Part shown: positions 35,639 through 44,253 of the stretch, one piece after another
Position numbering within the stretch: position 1 is the stretch's first letter
Layout of the letters: each line of letters starts with the position of its first letter
Assembly: GCA_963765295.1 (NCBI GenBank)
Contig: CAVXVO010000005.1
Location: 992,001 to 1,056,000, forward strand
Origin: PALSA-612 sp963765295
GTDB lineage: Bacteria; Actinomycetota; Thermoleophilia; Gaiellales; Gaiellaceae
DNA: 64,000 bases
Reading direction: 5' to 3'
The notes under the pieces: generated by a model
The model's input: the letters and a program-made list of their open reading frames with translations, nothing else
Told to the model about the DNA's origin: nothing
The model's database searches: none
Position numbers and translations under genes: made by a program

Positions 35639-36816
35639 CAGCCGATGATCCCATCCGGAGCCGCGAGCAGCTGGCCGAGGCGTTGCAGGAACGCCGCGGC
35701 CTCGGCGCCGTAGGCGACTCGGTGGTCGCAGGCGAGGGTCAGCTCGCAGGTGCGGCGCGCGACGAGGCCACCGTCTGTCGTGACGACGGCGCGGCGCTCG
35801 ACCGCGCCCGCGGCCAGGATCGCCGCTTGCGGCGGGTTGATCACCGCCTCGAAGCGCCGGATCCCGAACATGCCCAGATTGGACACGGTGAAGGTGCCGT
35901 CGCGCAGGTCGGCGGGCCCGACCGTTCGCGTCCGCGCCTTCTCGATCAGCTGGCGGGACTCGGCAGCGACCTCGAAGATCGACTTGCGGTCCGCGTCGAA
36001 GATCGTGGGCACGAGCAGCGCGTCGTCCGTAGCCACCGCGATGCCGACGTTCACGCGACCGAAGCGGACGACGCGGCCGTCGACGAAGCCGGCGTTCAGG
36101 CCCGGGAACTCGCGCAGCGCAAGGGCCGAGGCGCGCACGATGAAGTCGTTCACGGACGGGACCGGCGATCGGCCCGGCCTGCGCAGCTCGCTCCGCAGCT
36201 CGGCCGTCCGCTCCATGTCGACCGCGATCTGGAGCGTGAACTCCGGGATCTCGGAGCGGGAAGCCGTCATCCGCTCGACGATCGTGCGCTGGGTCGGCGT
36301 CAGGTCGACCACTGTTTCCTCGCCACGCCCGCCGGCCTCGGCCGCCCGGGCGTCAGCCGCCGCAGCGGGCGCGGACTGGGCCGCTCCCCGGACGTCCGCC
36401 TCGGTGATGCGGCCGCCCGGGCCGGTCCCCTCGAGGCTGTCGAGGTCGACGCCGAGCTCGCCGGCGAGCCGTCGTGCCACCGGCGTCGCGCGCGAACGCG
36501 CGCGGTCGGCGGGCGGCCCCGTGCGGGCGGGGGCGGGCGGAGCCGGCGCAGGCGTCATAGCCGGCGCGACGGCGCCGTCGACCGACAGGCGGGCGATCAC
36601 CTCGCCGAGCTGCGCCGTCTCACTCTCGCCAACGGAGATCTCGCTGAGCACGCCGTCGAGCTCGGCCTCGTACACGACCGTCGCCTTGTCCGTCTCGACT
36701 TCGACGAGCGGTTCGCCTTTCGCGACCGCGTCCCCCGGCTGCTTCAGCCAGCGCAGCACGACGGCCTCCTCCATCGAGTCGGAGAGCCGCGGCATCGTGA
36801 CGTCGACGAGTGTCAC
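35638..36816 (-). CDS. 2-oxoacid dehydrogenase E2 (dihydrolipoamide acyltransferase)
   Basis: 392 aa. A single N-terminal lipoyl domain with the lipoylated lysine K44 in VETDKATVV, an Ala/Pro linker, a peripheral-subunit-binding domain (ATPVARRLAGELGVDLDSLEG) and a catalytic domain ending ACDHRVAYGAEAAAFL. The active-site motif is DHRVAYG in place of the classical DHRxxDG; similar variants exist in other bacterial E2s, so activity is still likely. GTG 36816 is chosen for its GTGA overlap with the SDR stop. No E3 is seen in the window. Confidence 0.92.
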   Translation of the reverse strand: MTLVDVTMPRLSDSMEEAVVLRWLKQPGDAVAKGEPLVEVETDKATVVYEAELDGVLSEISVGESETAQLGEVIARLSVDGAVAPAMTPAPAPPAPARTGPPADRARSRATPVARRLAGELGVDLDSLEGTGPGGRITEADVRGAAQSAPAAAADARAAEAGGRGEETVVDLTPTQRTIVERMTASRSEIPEFTLQIAVDMERTAELRSELRRPGRSPVPSVNDFIVRASALALREFPGLNAGFVDGRVVRFGRVNVGIAVATDDALLVPTIFDADRKSIFEVAAESRQLIEKARTRTVGPADLRDGTFTVSNLGMFGIRRFEAVINPPQAAILAAGAVERRAVVTTDGGLVARRTCELTLACDHRVAYGAEAAAFLQRLGQLLAAPDGIIG

Positions 36817-37514
36817 ATGCAGGTCCAACCGCCGTCGACGACGAGGTTGATGCCGTTGATCGCCTCGTTTTCGAGCAGAAATCGTGATGCGCCCACGACC
36901 TCCGCCATCGTCACCAGACGCCCGATCGGCGTGCGCTGCTCGAGGGCCTGCAGCCGCTCCGGAGGCATGCCGATCCACTGCGGACTGTCGCCGACGATGG
37001 CTGGATGCAACGCGTTCACACGCGTAGGCGCGAGCTCGATCACGAGCGTCCGCACGAGGCTCGTCACTCCGCCGTTGACGGTCGTGACGGTCGTCGAGCC
37101 GGGGTACGGTCGATCACGCGCGAGGCCTCCGTAGATGAGGATTGCAGAGTCGTCGCGAAGGCGCGAGGTCAGGGCGTGGACCACCTCGGTGTAGCCGACG
37201 AGCTTGAGCGTGATCAGCCGCAGCGCGCTGGCGATGTCGTACTCGCGCACGTTGTTCACGTCGCGCTCGATCGCGGCGAGCACGAGGTAGTCGACCTCGC
37301 CGATGTCCGCGAGATGATCCGCGATCGCGTACGGCTCGGCGAGGTCGAATCCGATGCCGCGGGTGCGGCCGCCGATCTCGGTCGCAGCGGCCTCCGCGCG
37401 GGCCTGGTCCCTGCCGGTGACGACCACGCCGCGGCCGCTGTCGGCGTACGACTGCGCGAGCTCGCGGCCGAGTCCTTGCGTGCCGCCGACGATCACGACA
37501 TTCCCTGTAGCCAT
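36813..37514 (-). CDS. SDR-fold protein lacking the catalytic Tyr-Lys pair
   Basis: 233 aa. Rossmann glycine motif GGTQGLGRELA at 10-20. The fold continues with DYLVLAAIERDVNN and ends in GGWTCM, like short-chain dehydrogenases. Where YxxxK is expected (after ILIYGGLARDRPYPGS) the sequence is V143-x3-N147, so normal SDR chemistry is unlikely. It may be a binding protein or a specialised enzyme. GGAGGGAGCG precedes ATG 37514. First gene of the block leading into E2 and E1 beta, coupled to E2 by GTGA. Confidence 0.8.
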   Translation of the reverse strand: MATGNVVIVGGTQGLGRELAQSYADSGRGVVVTGRDQARAEAAATEIGGRTRGIGFDLAEPYAIADHLADIGEVDYLVLAAIERDVNNVREYDIASALRLITLKLVGYTEVVHALTSRLRDDSAILIYGGLARDRPYPGSTTVTTVNGGVTSLVRTLVIELAPTRVNALHPAIVGDSPQWIGMPPERLQALEQRTPIGRLVTMAEVVGASRFLLENEAINGINLVVDGGWTCM

Positions 37515-37589
37515 TCGCTCCCTCCTTTCGCACGGAGCCGAGAGAAGGCCCGTCCGCACCATCCGCGGACCGAGCCCGGGGATAGCAAC

Positions 37590-38957
37590 TTAGACGGCCG
37601 CCATCGGCTCGGCCGCCCACTCCGGCAGCAATCCGCCTCGCGAGAGGATGTGGTTTCTGGACTCTTCGAGCCTCTGGATCACGCGGTCGACGTCGACGTC
37701 GACGAGCCGTCCGTTGCGCTTCACGGCGCGCCCGGCGACGAACACGGAGTCGACGTTCGACGTGTCGGCGAACACGACGATCGTTCCGACGGGATCGACC
37801 ATCGGAGCCGTGTTGATCGCGTTGACGTTCAGGAGGACGATGTCCGCTTGCCTGCCCGGGGCGAGCGACCCGACCTTGTCGTCGAGAGCGCATGCCCGCG
37901 CGCCTTCGATCGTCGCGAACTCGAGCACGTCCCTGTGCGTCAGCGTCGGCGCGAACGCCTCGTCCGGCGTGTCGGTGAAGGCGCCGATCCGTTCGTGGAC
38001 GAGCGCAGTTCGCATCTGCGTGAACATCTCGCCGGGGACGCTGGAGACGACGTCCACGCTCAGTGACGGCCGCACGCCACGATCCACCAGCCTGCCCGTC
38101 GGCGGGTGGCCGTGCCCCATGAGCATCTCGACGTACGGCGCAATCGACGCGGTCCCTCCGCTCTCGGCAATCAGGTCGAGCTCCTCGTCGGTCGAATCGG
38201 TGCAGTGGATGTACGTCGTGTCGGGGCCGAGGAGGCCGAGATCGTCCAGGTTCTTGACGTGGTGAACGTGGACCGTCGTCAGCCGCATACCGACGTGCAC
38301 GCTGATGCGGATGCCGAGGTCGCGCGCGAGCTCCCAGTCGTGCTTCGCGACCTCGAAGTTGGAGTTACCGGGCGCCCTGGCTGCGAGCGCGAGCGTCAAC
38401 AGCTGATCGTCGGACGAGAAGTACGTCTCCCGGATGCGCCGGATGTCCTCCGGGTGGTCCAGCTCGCTGAACGACCACCATTCGCCGCCCGTCGGAACCC
38501 CGTGTGCATAGATGGCCCGGATGCCGGCGTCTTTCAGGCCCTGGATCGCCGCATCGGAGTGATCGGGCGTGTTGTTGATATGCGACCAGTCGAGCAACGT
38601 CGTCACGCCGCCGTTGAGGGCCTCCAGCGCACCGGCGTAGTTGCCGATGTGGACGTCCTCGGGCCGGTAGTGGCCGCCGACGCTGCCGAGCATCACCGCG
38701 AAATAGTTGTCGAGCGTGCAGCACGGCAGAACACCGCGGACCGGCGTCTGCCAGGTGTGCCGGTGTGAGTCGACGAAGCCCGGCATGACGATCATTCCCG
38801 TTGCGTCGATCTCTTCCGCCGCGGCGACTTCCAGGCCACGTCCGACCTCGACGATCGTGCCGTCCTCGACGAGAACGTCGCCCTTCGGGATGTCGCCGAC
38901 GTCGGGATCCATCGAGACGACGAAGCCGTTGCGGATCACGAGCCGCTGCGCGCTCAT
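37590..38957 (-). CDS. Amidohydrolase (TrzN/AtzA/guanine-deaminase type)
   Basis: 455 aa, intact. The metal-binding HxH is in GFVDSHRHTWQTP (about 60-72). Further His and Asp residues lie in ISVHVGMR, YIHCTDSTDEEL and SLSVDVVSS. The C-terminal composite domain LAPGRQADIVLLNVNA is typical. The family deaminates or dechlorinates N-heterocycles and nucleobases. The presence of a dedicated importer and central-metabolism genes around it suggests a catabolic substrate, not identified. It is divergent from the ABC importer and has a candidate promoter at 39061-39090. Confidence 0.88.
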   Translation of the reverse strand: MSAQRLVIRNGFVVSMDPDVGDIPKGDVLVEDGTIVEVGRGLEVAAAEEIDATGMIVMPGFVDSHRHTWQTPVRGVLPCCTLDNYFAVMLGSVGGHYRPEDVHIGNYAGALEALNGGVTTLLDWSHINNTPDHSDAAIQGLKDAGIRAIYAHGVPTGGEWWSFSELDHPEDIRRIRETYFSSDDQLLTLALAARAPGNSNFEVAKHDWELARDLGIRISVHVGMRLTTVHVHHVKNLDDLGLLGPDTTYIHCTDSTDEELDLIAESGGTASIAPYVEMLMGHGHPPTGRLVDRGVRPSLSVDVVSSVPGEMFTQMRTALVHERIGAFTDTPDEAFAPTLTHRDVLEFATIEGARACALDDKVGSLAPGRQADIVLLNVNAINTAPMVDPVGTIVVFADTSNVDSVFVAGRAVKRNGRLVDVDVDRVIQRLEESRNHILSRGGLLPEWAAEPMAAV

Positions 38958-39060
38958 GCTTTATGCCCCCCTGGCTGACCGGACATGGATCGTCGCGAGG
39001 GCGCGTGAGAGCCGTCGCCGGCAGCAGAGGAAGGTGTCCTTGGCTGCCGCATGTACAGCG

Positions 39061-39090
39061 AGCATAAACGCCTCAGCCTCGACGCGTCAA
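39061..39090 (-). promoter_or_regulatory. Candidate promoter for the amidohydrolase
   Basis: Minus strand: -35 TTGACG (39085-39090), 18-base spacer, -10 TATGCT (39061-39066). This leaves a leader of about 100 bases before ATG 38957. Confidence 0.45.
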
Positions 39091-39186
39091 CGCTGGCAAC
39101 CCCTGGTAGGACAACGTTCTGGCGCACGGCGGAGGCGGAAGCGCCGGATCTCTTAAGCGGGGATGCACGCCCGTGTTCGACAACAG

Positions 39187-39216
39187 TTGACACTTCTCAT
39201 CGCACGTGCTCAGAAT
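39187..39216 (+). promoter_or_regulatory. Candidate promoter for the ABC importer
   Basis: Plus strand: -35 TTGACA (39187-39192), 18-base spacer, -10 CAGAAT (39211-39216), about 57 bases before GTG 39273. The same -10 hexamer occurs in the candidate promoter of the M24 gene at 48353. Confidence 0.5.
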
Positions 39217-39272
39217 GGTGGTCTGGTTTCGGCTAGCCCTCCGCCCTCGCCCCGCCCCGCAAACGGACGGCC

Positions 39273-40307
39273 GTGACTGCCCCCGTTCGAACGTTCGCCG
39301 CGAGTGCCGTCGTAGCGGCCCGCTTCCTGCCGGTGTGGATTGCCTTCGCCGTGCTCGCGGCCGTCGCCGCGATCATCGCGCCCGAGGCGCTGCAGCACAC
39401 GTCGTGGTCGTACGTGCTTCCGTACATGACGATTCTCGCCGTTGCGGCGCTCGGGCAGATGCTCGTGGTCATGCAGGCCGGCATCGACCTCTCGACCCCG
39501 GGCGTCATCTCCCTGGGCGGGAACTTCATCGTCGGCGTGAGCGTGGGCTCCAACCACCGCCTGGCGCTCGGAATCCTCGCCTGCATCGGTCTCGGAGCGG
39601 CAGTCGGTCTCGTCAACGGAATCCTCGTCGGCATCGTGAGGCTGAACCCGCTGATCGTCACGCTGGCCGTCGGGCTGATCGTGTCCGCGTGGAGCCTGAG
39701 GTACTCGCTCGACGTCACGAACTCGTCTCAGGTGCCGGAGGCGCTCTCGTCGTGGGCAGCGGAGAAGCCCCTCGGCATCAGCGCCGTCTTCTGGACGGGT
39801 GCCGCGATCACGCTCGCCGTCGCGCTCGCCCTTCGCTACACGGCCTCCGGGCGGCGTTTCCAGGCGGTGGGCGCGAACCCGAGAGCCGCGTGGATGGCCG
39901 GACTGCACGTGCGAACGCACGTCGTGTTCGCCTACACGGCGGCAGGCACCCTCTATGGCGTCGCCGCAGTTCTGCTCGCAGGCATCCGCATCAACGTCGA
40001 CCCGGCCTTCGGCGCCGGCTACCTGCTCGCGCCGATCGCTGCAGTCGTCATCGCCGGGGCATCGCTCTCCGGCGGGCTGGCAAGCGCAACGTCGACGTGG
40101 ATGGCCGCCCTCGCGCTCACCTTCCTGACACAGATGCTGCTGATCCTGGGACTGTCGGCCGCGATGCAGTACATCGTTTACGGTGCCGCAATCATCGCAG
40201 GGATGCTCGTCTCCGGCGACCGGATCGCCTCCCTGCTCGGCCGGGTCCTGAGACCGGTCGAGGCGACGGCGGGCAACCACCCTCAGGTGGATGTGACCAC
40301 GAGCTGA
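39273..40307 (+). CDS. CUT2-type ABC importer permease 1 (RbsC-like)
   Basis: 344 aa, GTG start. About eight to nine membrane helices. Conserved BPD_transp_2 features: AALGQMLVVMQAGIDLSTPGVISLGG, GLVNGILVGIVRLNPLIVTLA, the loop AVGANPRAAWMAGL and AAVVIAGASLSGG. Forms the membrane channel together with permease 2. CUT2 importers usually move pentoses, hexoses, autoinducers or purine nucleosides. First gene of permease-SBP-ATPase-permease. Confidence 0.9.
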   Translation: MTAPVRTFAASAVVAARFLPVWIAFAVLAAVAAIIAPEALQHTSWSYVLPYMTILAVAALGQMLVVMQAGIDLSTPGVISLGGNFIVGVSVGSNHRLALGILACIGLGAAVGLVNGILVGIVRLNPLIVTLAVGLIVSAWSLRYSLDVTNSSQVPEALSSWAAEKPLGISAVFWTGAAITLAVALALRYTASGRRFQAVGANPRAAWMAGLHVRTHVVFAYTAAGTLYGVAAVLLAGIRINVDPAFGAGYLLAPIAAVVIAGASLSGGLASATSTWMAALALTFLTQMLLILGLSAAMQYIVYGAAIIAGMLVSGDRIASLLGRVLRPVEATAGNHPQVDVTTS

Positions 40308-40330
40308 GAGGCTCACGAAAGGAGGGCACG

Positions 40331-41617
40331 ATGCACGGATCGAAGGAGCCCGCAGCGAGACGGAGGCGCCTGACGATGGCTGTCCTGACGCTCGGGCTAC
40401 TCGCGGCGACTGCTGTGTTCGTTTCGAGCAGTCTCGGGAGTACCGGCAAGAAGCACGCCGCCAAAGCGGGGCCGGTGCTGATCGGCAAGGGAGGCGGGTA
40501 CGGCGAGGTGTACGTGGCGAAGGCCAGCACCTTGAGGAAGACGCTGTTCAAGGCCACGCTGCTCCCGAAGAACCCGACGGCACGCAACATCACCCTGGCC
40601 GGCCTCGGCCGCGCAGACAGGAAGGTCAACTACGCCCTGGCGCTCAAGTGCTGGAAGAACAACGGCTGCAGCACCGGCACGGGAGGCAAGCTCACCGTCG
40701 CCTACATCGAGCAGTTCGGCGAGAACGTCTACCGCCAGATGTCGAGGATGGAGTTCATCCTCCAGGCGCTGACGTACCCCTCGGTCGGCAAGATCATCTA
40801 CAAGAGCGCCCACTCGAATCTGACCCAGGGAATCGCCGACTTCAAGGCGGCGATCGCACAGCACGTCAGCCTGATCGTCTCCTATCCGGACTTCGGCGAC
40901 GCGATGCTGCCGGTCATGAAGGAGGCGACCGACGCCGGAATCCCGGTGGCGACCTACGCCTGGGGCTACGTGACCGGGCCCGGCACGAACTACCTGACCG
41001 TCGTCGGCGAGGACACCTGCGCACTCGGCAAGACGTACGCGTACGTCATGAACCAGCAGGTCAAGTCCGGCAACATCGCCTTCCTCGGCGGCTTCCCGGG
41101 GAACCCCCTCTCCGCCGGCTGGCAGAAGTGCGAGAAGCCCGCGCTCAACCCCAACATCCACGTCGTCGCGACCGAGCCGACGAACTGGGATCCGTCGCTG
41201 GTGCAGCAGGTCGTCGCCGGAATCCTGGCCAAGTACCCCGACATCAAGGGCTGGAGCTACGAGTACGGGCTCGGCATGGCGCAGGGCGCCGTGTCGGCGT
41301 ACAAGGCCGCGGGGATTCCGTTCAACACCGTGCTGACGCTCAGGACGGACGACGTCGGCATGGGCTGTACGTTCGACGCCATGAAGAACCCGAGCCTCAA
41401 GATGTTCTATTACACCTCGGGGAACTCGCAGATCCGCATCGCCTTCACGGCCGCGATGATGAAGCTCAAGGGGGCGAAGATCCCCCCTCAGATCGTGCTC
41501 CCGATCCAGTTGCAGAACCAGAGGGTCCGCGACTCGTGCGTCAAGGGCTATCCGCAGGAAGCCTCCGCGACGTCGCTCATCCCGCTGAGCCTGCTCCACC
41601 AGATGTACCCCGGCTAG
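40331..41617 (+). CDS. ABC importer substrate-binding protein (periplasmic-binding protein fold)
   Basis: 428 aa. A basic N-terminus and hydrophobic segment (MAVLTLGLLAATAVFVSS) form a signal without a clear lipobox. The mature part is a two-lobed binding protein of the RbsB/peripla_BP_4 type: KLTVAYIEQFGENVYRQMSRM, DFKAAIAQHVSLIVSYPDFG, GIPVATYAWGYV and YEYGLGMAQGAVSAYKAAGI. An unusual ~110-residue stretch precedes the first lobe. AGGAGGGCACG precedes ATG 40331. The ligand is unknown. Confidence 0.88.
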   Translation: MHGSKEPAARRRRLTMAVLTLGLLAATAVFVSSSLGSTGKKHAAKAGPVLIGKGGGYGEVYVAKASTLRKTLFKATLLPKNPTARNITLAGLGRADRKVNYALALKCWKNNGCSTGTGGKLTVAYIEQFGENVYRQMSRMEFILQALTYPSVGKIIYKSAHSNLTQGIADFKAAIAQHVSLIVSYPDFGDAMLPVMKEATDAGIPVATYAWGYVTGPGTNYLTVVGEDTCALGKTYAYVMNQQVKSGNIAFLGGFPGNPLSAGWQKCEKPALNPNIHVVATEPTNWDPSLVQQVVAGILAKYPDIKGWSYEYGLGMAQGAVSAYKAAGIPFNTVLTLRTDDVGMGCTFDAMKNPSLKMFYYTSGNSQIRIAFTAAMMKLKGAKIPPQIVLPIQLQNQRVRDSCVKGYPQEASATSLIPLSLLHQMYPG

Positions 41618-41663
41618 GAGAACTGAAGAAACGAATCACTAGAACCTGAGTCAGAAACAAACG

Positions 41664-43211
41664 ATGTCGAGTCCCGGGCCCGCGAGCCCCCTCGTGCTGT
41701 CCCTGCGCGGCGTGTCGAAGGCGTTCGGAGCAGTACAGGCGCTTCGTGACGTCAGCGTCGACTGCCGCGCAGGGGAGATCCATGCGCTCGTCGGGGAGAA
41801 CGGGTCCGGGAAATCGACATTGCTCGGAATCGCGAGCGGCTTCGTCCATCCTGACGAGGGAGCCGTCGAGATCGGAGGGCAGCGCCGCCGGCGCGGCTCT
41901 CCTGCCGAGGCCCGGAAGCTCGGCCTCGGCATCGCGTATCAGACCTACTCGCACGTCCTCGACCTGTCGGTCGCCGAGAACCTCTACCTCGCGGTGCCCG
42001 CGGACGTGAAGCCGAGGTACGGACGCATGGACGAGTGGGCGGCTGCGAGGCTCGGAGAGTTCAAGCTCGACGTCCCGATGACCGCGGTCGCCGGGTCACT
42101 GTCGCTCGCCGACCGGCAGCTGCTCGAGGTCGTCAAGGTCCTGCTCGCCCAGCCGAAGGTGCTCCTCCTCGACGAGCCGACGACCGCGCTCGGGCCCGAG
42201 GATGTCGAGCGGCTTCACGCCCTCGTGCTCGAGCAGAGCCGGGCAGGCGTCGGCATCGTCTACGTCAGTCACCGCCTGCCGGAGGTGCTCGGGATCGCCG
42301 ACCGGATCACCGTGCTCCGGGACGGCGTCGGTCAGGGCACCCACGAAGCCTCCGACATGTCGGAGGAAGCGCTGGTCGCCCTCATGATCGGGCGGCCGCT
42401 CCAGCTCGCCTTCCCCGAGCGAGACGCCAACGGACACGTCGCCGAGACGCTGCTCGACGTGTCGGGCCTCCGTGGCGAGCGCTTCGGTCCCATCGATCTC
42501 GAGGTCGGGAAGGGCGAGATCGTCGGGATCGCAGGCGCAGAGGGCAACGGCCAAACGCAGTTCCTTCGTGCTCTTGCGGGTGTCGAGCGTTCGCAGGGGA
42601 GTGCCTCTTGCGGCGGTGTCGAGCTCAACACGAAATCGCCGCTCGGCGCCCTCCGCGCCGGCGTCGTGTTGCTCAGCGGAGATCGAGCCGGGGAGTCGCT
42701 CTTCCCGGTCCTGAGCGTGCGCGCCAACACGACGATCCAGATCCTGAGCAGGCTGGGACGCCTGGGCTTCCTGCAGCGACGACGTGAGCGCCGCACGGTC
42801 GACGAGCTCGCACACCGCCTCAGCATCCGGATGGCGTCGATCGAGCAGCCGGTGCAGTCCCTTTCCGGTGGCAACCAGCAAAAGGTCTCGCTGACGCGGC
42901 CGTTCCTCCGCGGAGCCGTCAAGGTGATCCTCGCCGAGGAGCCGACGCAGGGCGTCGACGTCGCCGCGCGCTTCGACATCTACGACGCGCTGCGCGCGAA
43001 GGCGAAGGAGGGAGTGGCCATCATCGTCAAGTCGAGCGATCCGCTCGAGCTCGCCGGGCTCTGTGACCGCGTCGTCGTGATGTCGCGCGGGACGATCGTC
43101 GACGAGATCCGCGGCGACGAGCTCGGTGAGCGCAGGATCGTCGAGGCGATCGTGGGGTCGCGCGCCGGCGCACGAGAGTCTGTGCCCCCGGGAGAGCAGC
43201 GGCCGGAATGA
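41664..43211 (+). CDS. CUT2-type ABC importer ATPase (RbsA-like, two domains)
   Basis: 515 aa with two nucleotide-binding domains. First: Walker A GENGSGKST, an atypical signature (SLSLADRQLLEVVKVL) and Walker B VLLLDEPTTALGPEDVE. Second: degenerate Walker A GAEGNGQTQ and signature SLSGGNQQKVSLTRPF, with Walker B VILAEEPTQGVDVAAR. One good and one degenerate site is usual for RbsA/MglA proteins. ATG 41664 lacks a strong ribosome-binding site. It overlaps permease 2 by ATGA. Confidence 0.93.
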   Translation: MSSPGPASPLVLSLRGVSKAFGAVQALRDVSVDCRAGEIHALVGENGSGKSTLLGIASGFVHPDEGAVEIGGQRRRRGSPAEARKLGLGIAYQTYSHVLDLSVAENLYLAVPADVKPRYGRMDEWAAARLGEFKLDVPMTAVAGSLSLADRQLLEVVKVLLAQPKVLLLDEPTTALGPEDVERLHALVLEQSRAGVGIVYVSHRLPEVLGIADRITVLRDGVGQGTHEASDMSEEALVALMIGRPLQLAFPERDANGHVAETLLDVSGLRGERFGPIDLEVGKGEIVGIAGAEGNGQTQFLRALAGVERSQGSASCGGVELNTKSPLGALRAGVVLLSGDRAGESLFPVLSVRANTTIQILSRLGRLGFLQRRRERRTVDELAHRLSIRMASIEQPVQSLSGGNQQKVSLTRPFLRGAVKVILAEEPTQGVDVAARFDIYDALRAKAKEGVAIIVKSSDPLELAGLCDRVVVMSRGTIVDEIRGDELGERRIVEAIVGSRAGARESVPPGEQRPE

Positions 43212-44248
43212 CCGTTCTTGCGCGCGCGAGAGCATCGGTCGGGCAGGTCAGATTCCGCGGGGCGTTGCCGCTCGCCTTGATGACGACGCTGATCGTCGCG
43301 GTCGGCGCCTACACGGCCGCGCACGAGTCGGCGTTTCTCACCAGCTACAACATTCGGAACCTCCTGCTCGCGACGATGCCGCTCGCCCTCGTCTCGATCG
43401 GCCAGATGAGCGCGCTGCTCGTCGGCGGCTTCGACATCTCCGTCGCGGCGCTGATGACGATGTGCGTGGTCGTCGCCTCGTTCACGATGACCCCCGAGAC
43501 GTCGAGCTTGGGACTGATCCCCGGCGCGCTTGCGCTCGTGGCGGTCGGGCTGGCGACGGGGTTGTTCAACGCGACGCTCATCTGCGTCCTCCGCCTCCCT
43601 TCGATCATCGCCACTCTCGGCACGTTCAGCATCCTCGAAGGTGCGTCGCTCCTGCTGCGCGACCACCCCGACGGCCCGATCAGCAGCGGCGCCATCGACG
43701 CGCTGACGACGAGTGTCGGCTTCATGCCGCTCGCCTTCGTCGGCGTCGTCGTCCTCGCCGTGCTCGCGGACCTGTGGCTGTACCGCTCGGGCACGGGTCT
43801 GGCGGTGCGGGCAGTCGGTCTCGACGAAACGTCGTCGCGCAGGCTCGGGATGAGAACCGGGCACGTGACGATCCTTGCCTTCGTCGTCTGCTCCGTGATG
43901 GCGTCGATCGCCGGCTTCTACCTCGCCGCCGAGGTCCAGATCGGCTCGCCGATCATCGGCGACTACGCCCTCGAGAGCATCGCCGCGGCCGTCCTCGGCG
44001 GAGCCAGCCTCGCCGGCGGAAGGGGTTCCTACGTCGGCACGATGCTGGCGGCCCTGTTCCTCACGCTGATCAACAACTCGCTGTCGTTCTTCCAGCAGCC
44101 GACGGAGTACGCGCAGATGACGATCGGCGTGCTGATCCTGGTGGCGCTCGTGCTCTACCAGGGCCCCGAGCTGTTGGCGCGCTTGCGCACCAGCTGGGGA
44201 GGCGTCGGCCGCGTGCGATCGCCGCAAGGGGAGGCGCCGACGGACTGA
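43208..44248 (+). CDS. CUT2-type ABC importer permease 2
   Basis: 346 aa with about eight helices: SIGQMSALLVGGFDISVAALMT, GLFNATLICVLRLPSIIATLGT, RAVGLDETSSRRLGMRTG and AAAVLGGASLAGGRGSYVG. It differs clearly from permease 1, so the channel is probably a heterodimer. Most Rbs-type importers use one permease; two-permease versions such as YtfT-YjfF are known. The ATGA overlap with the ATPase couples translation. It ends five bases from the convergent bicupin. Confidence 0.9.
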   Translation: MTVLARARASVGQVRFRGALPLALMTTLIVAVGAYTAAHESAFLTSYNIRNLLLATMPLALVSIGQMSALLVGGFDISVAALMTMCVVVASFTMTPETSSLGLIPGALALVAVGLATGLFNATLICVLRLPSIIATLGTFSILEGASLLLRDHPDGPISSGAIDALTTSVGFMPLAFVGVVVLAVLADLWLYRSGTGLAVRAVGLDETSSRRLGMRTGHVTILAFVVCSVMASIAGFYLAAEVQIGSPIIGDYALESIAAAVLGGASLAGGRGSYVGTMLAALFLTLINNSLSFFQQPTEYAQMTIGVLILVALVLYQGPELLARLRTSWGGVGRVRSPQGEAPTD

Positions 44249-44253
44249 GGAAG

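Larger units (their letters stand above)
38958..39272. other. Divergent regulatory gap between amidohydrolase and ABC importer
   Basis: About 315 bases without a gene. It holds two candidate promoters, one per direction, and is less GC-rich than its surroundings. Short open frames inside have no ribosome-binding site. Confidence 0.65.

Noticed and set aside
39051..39236. Small 61-aa open frame in the divergent gap
   Set aside because: Lies over both candidate promoters, no ribosome-binding site, no recognisable sequence.
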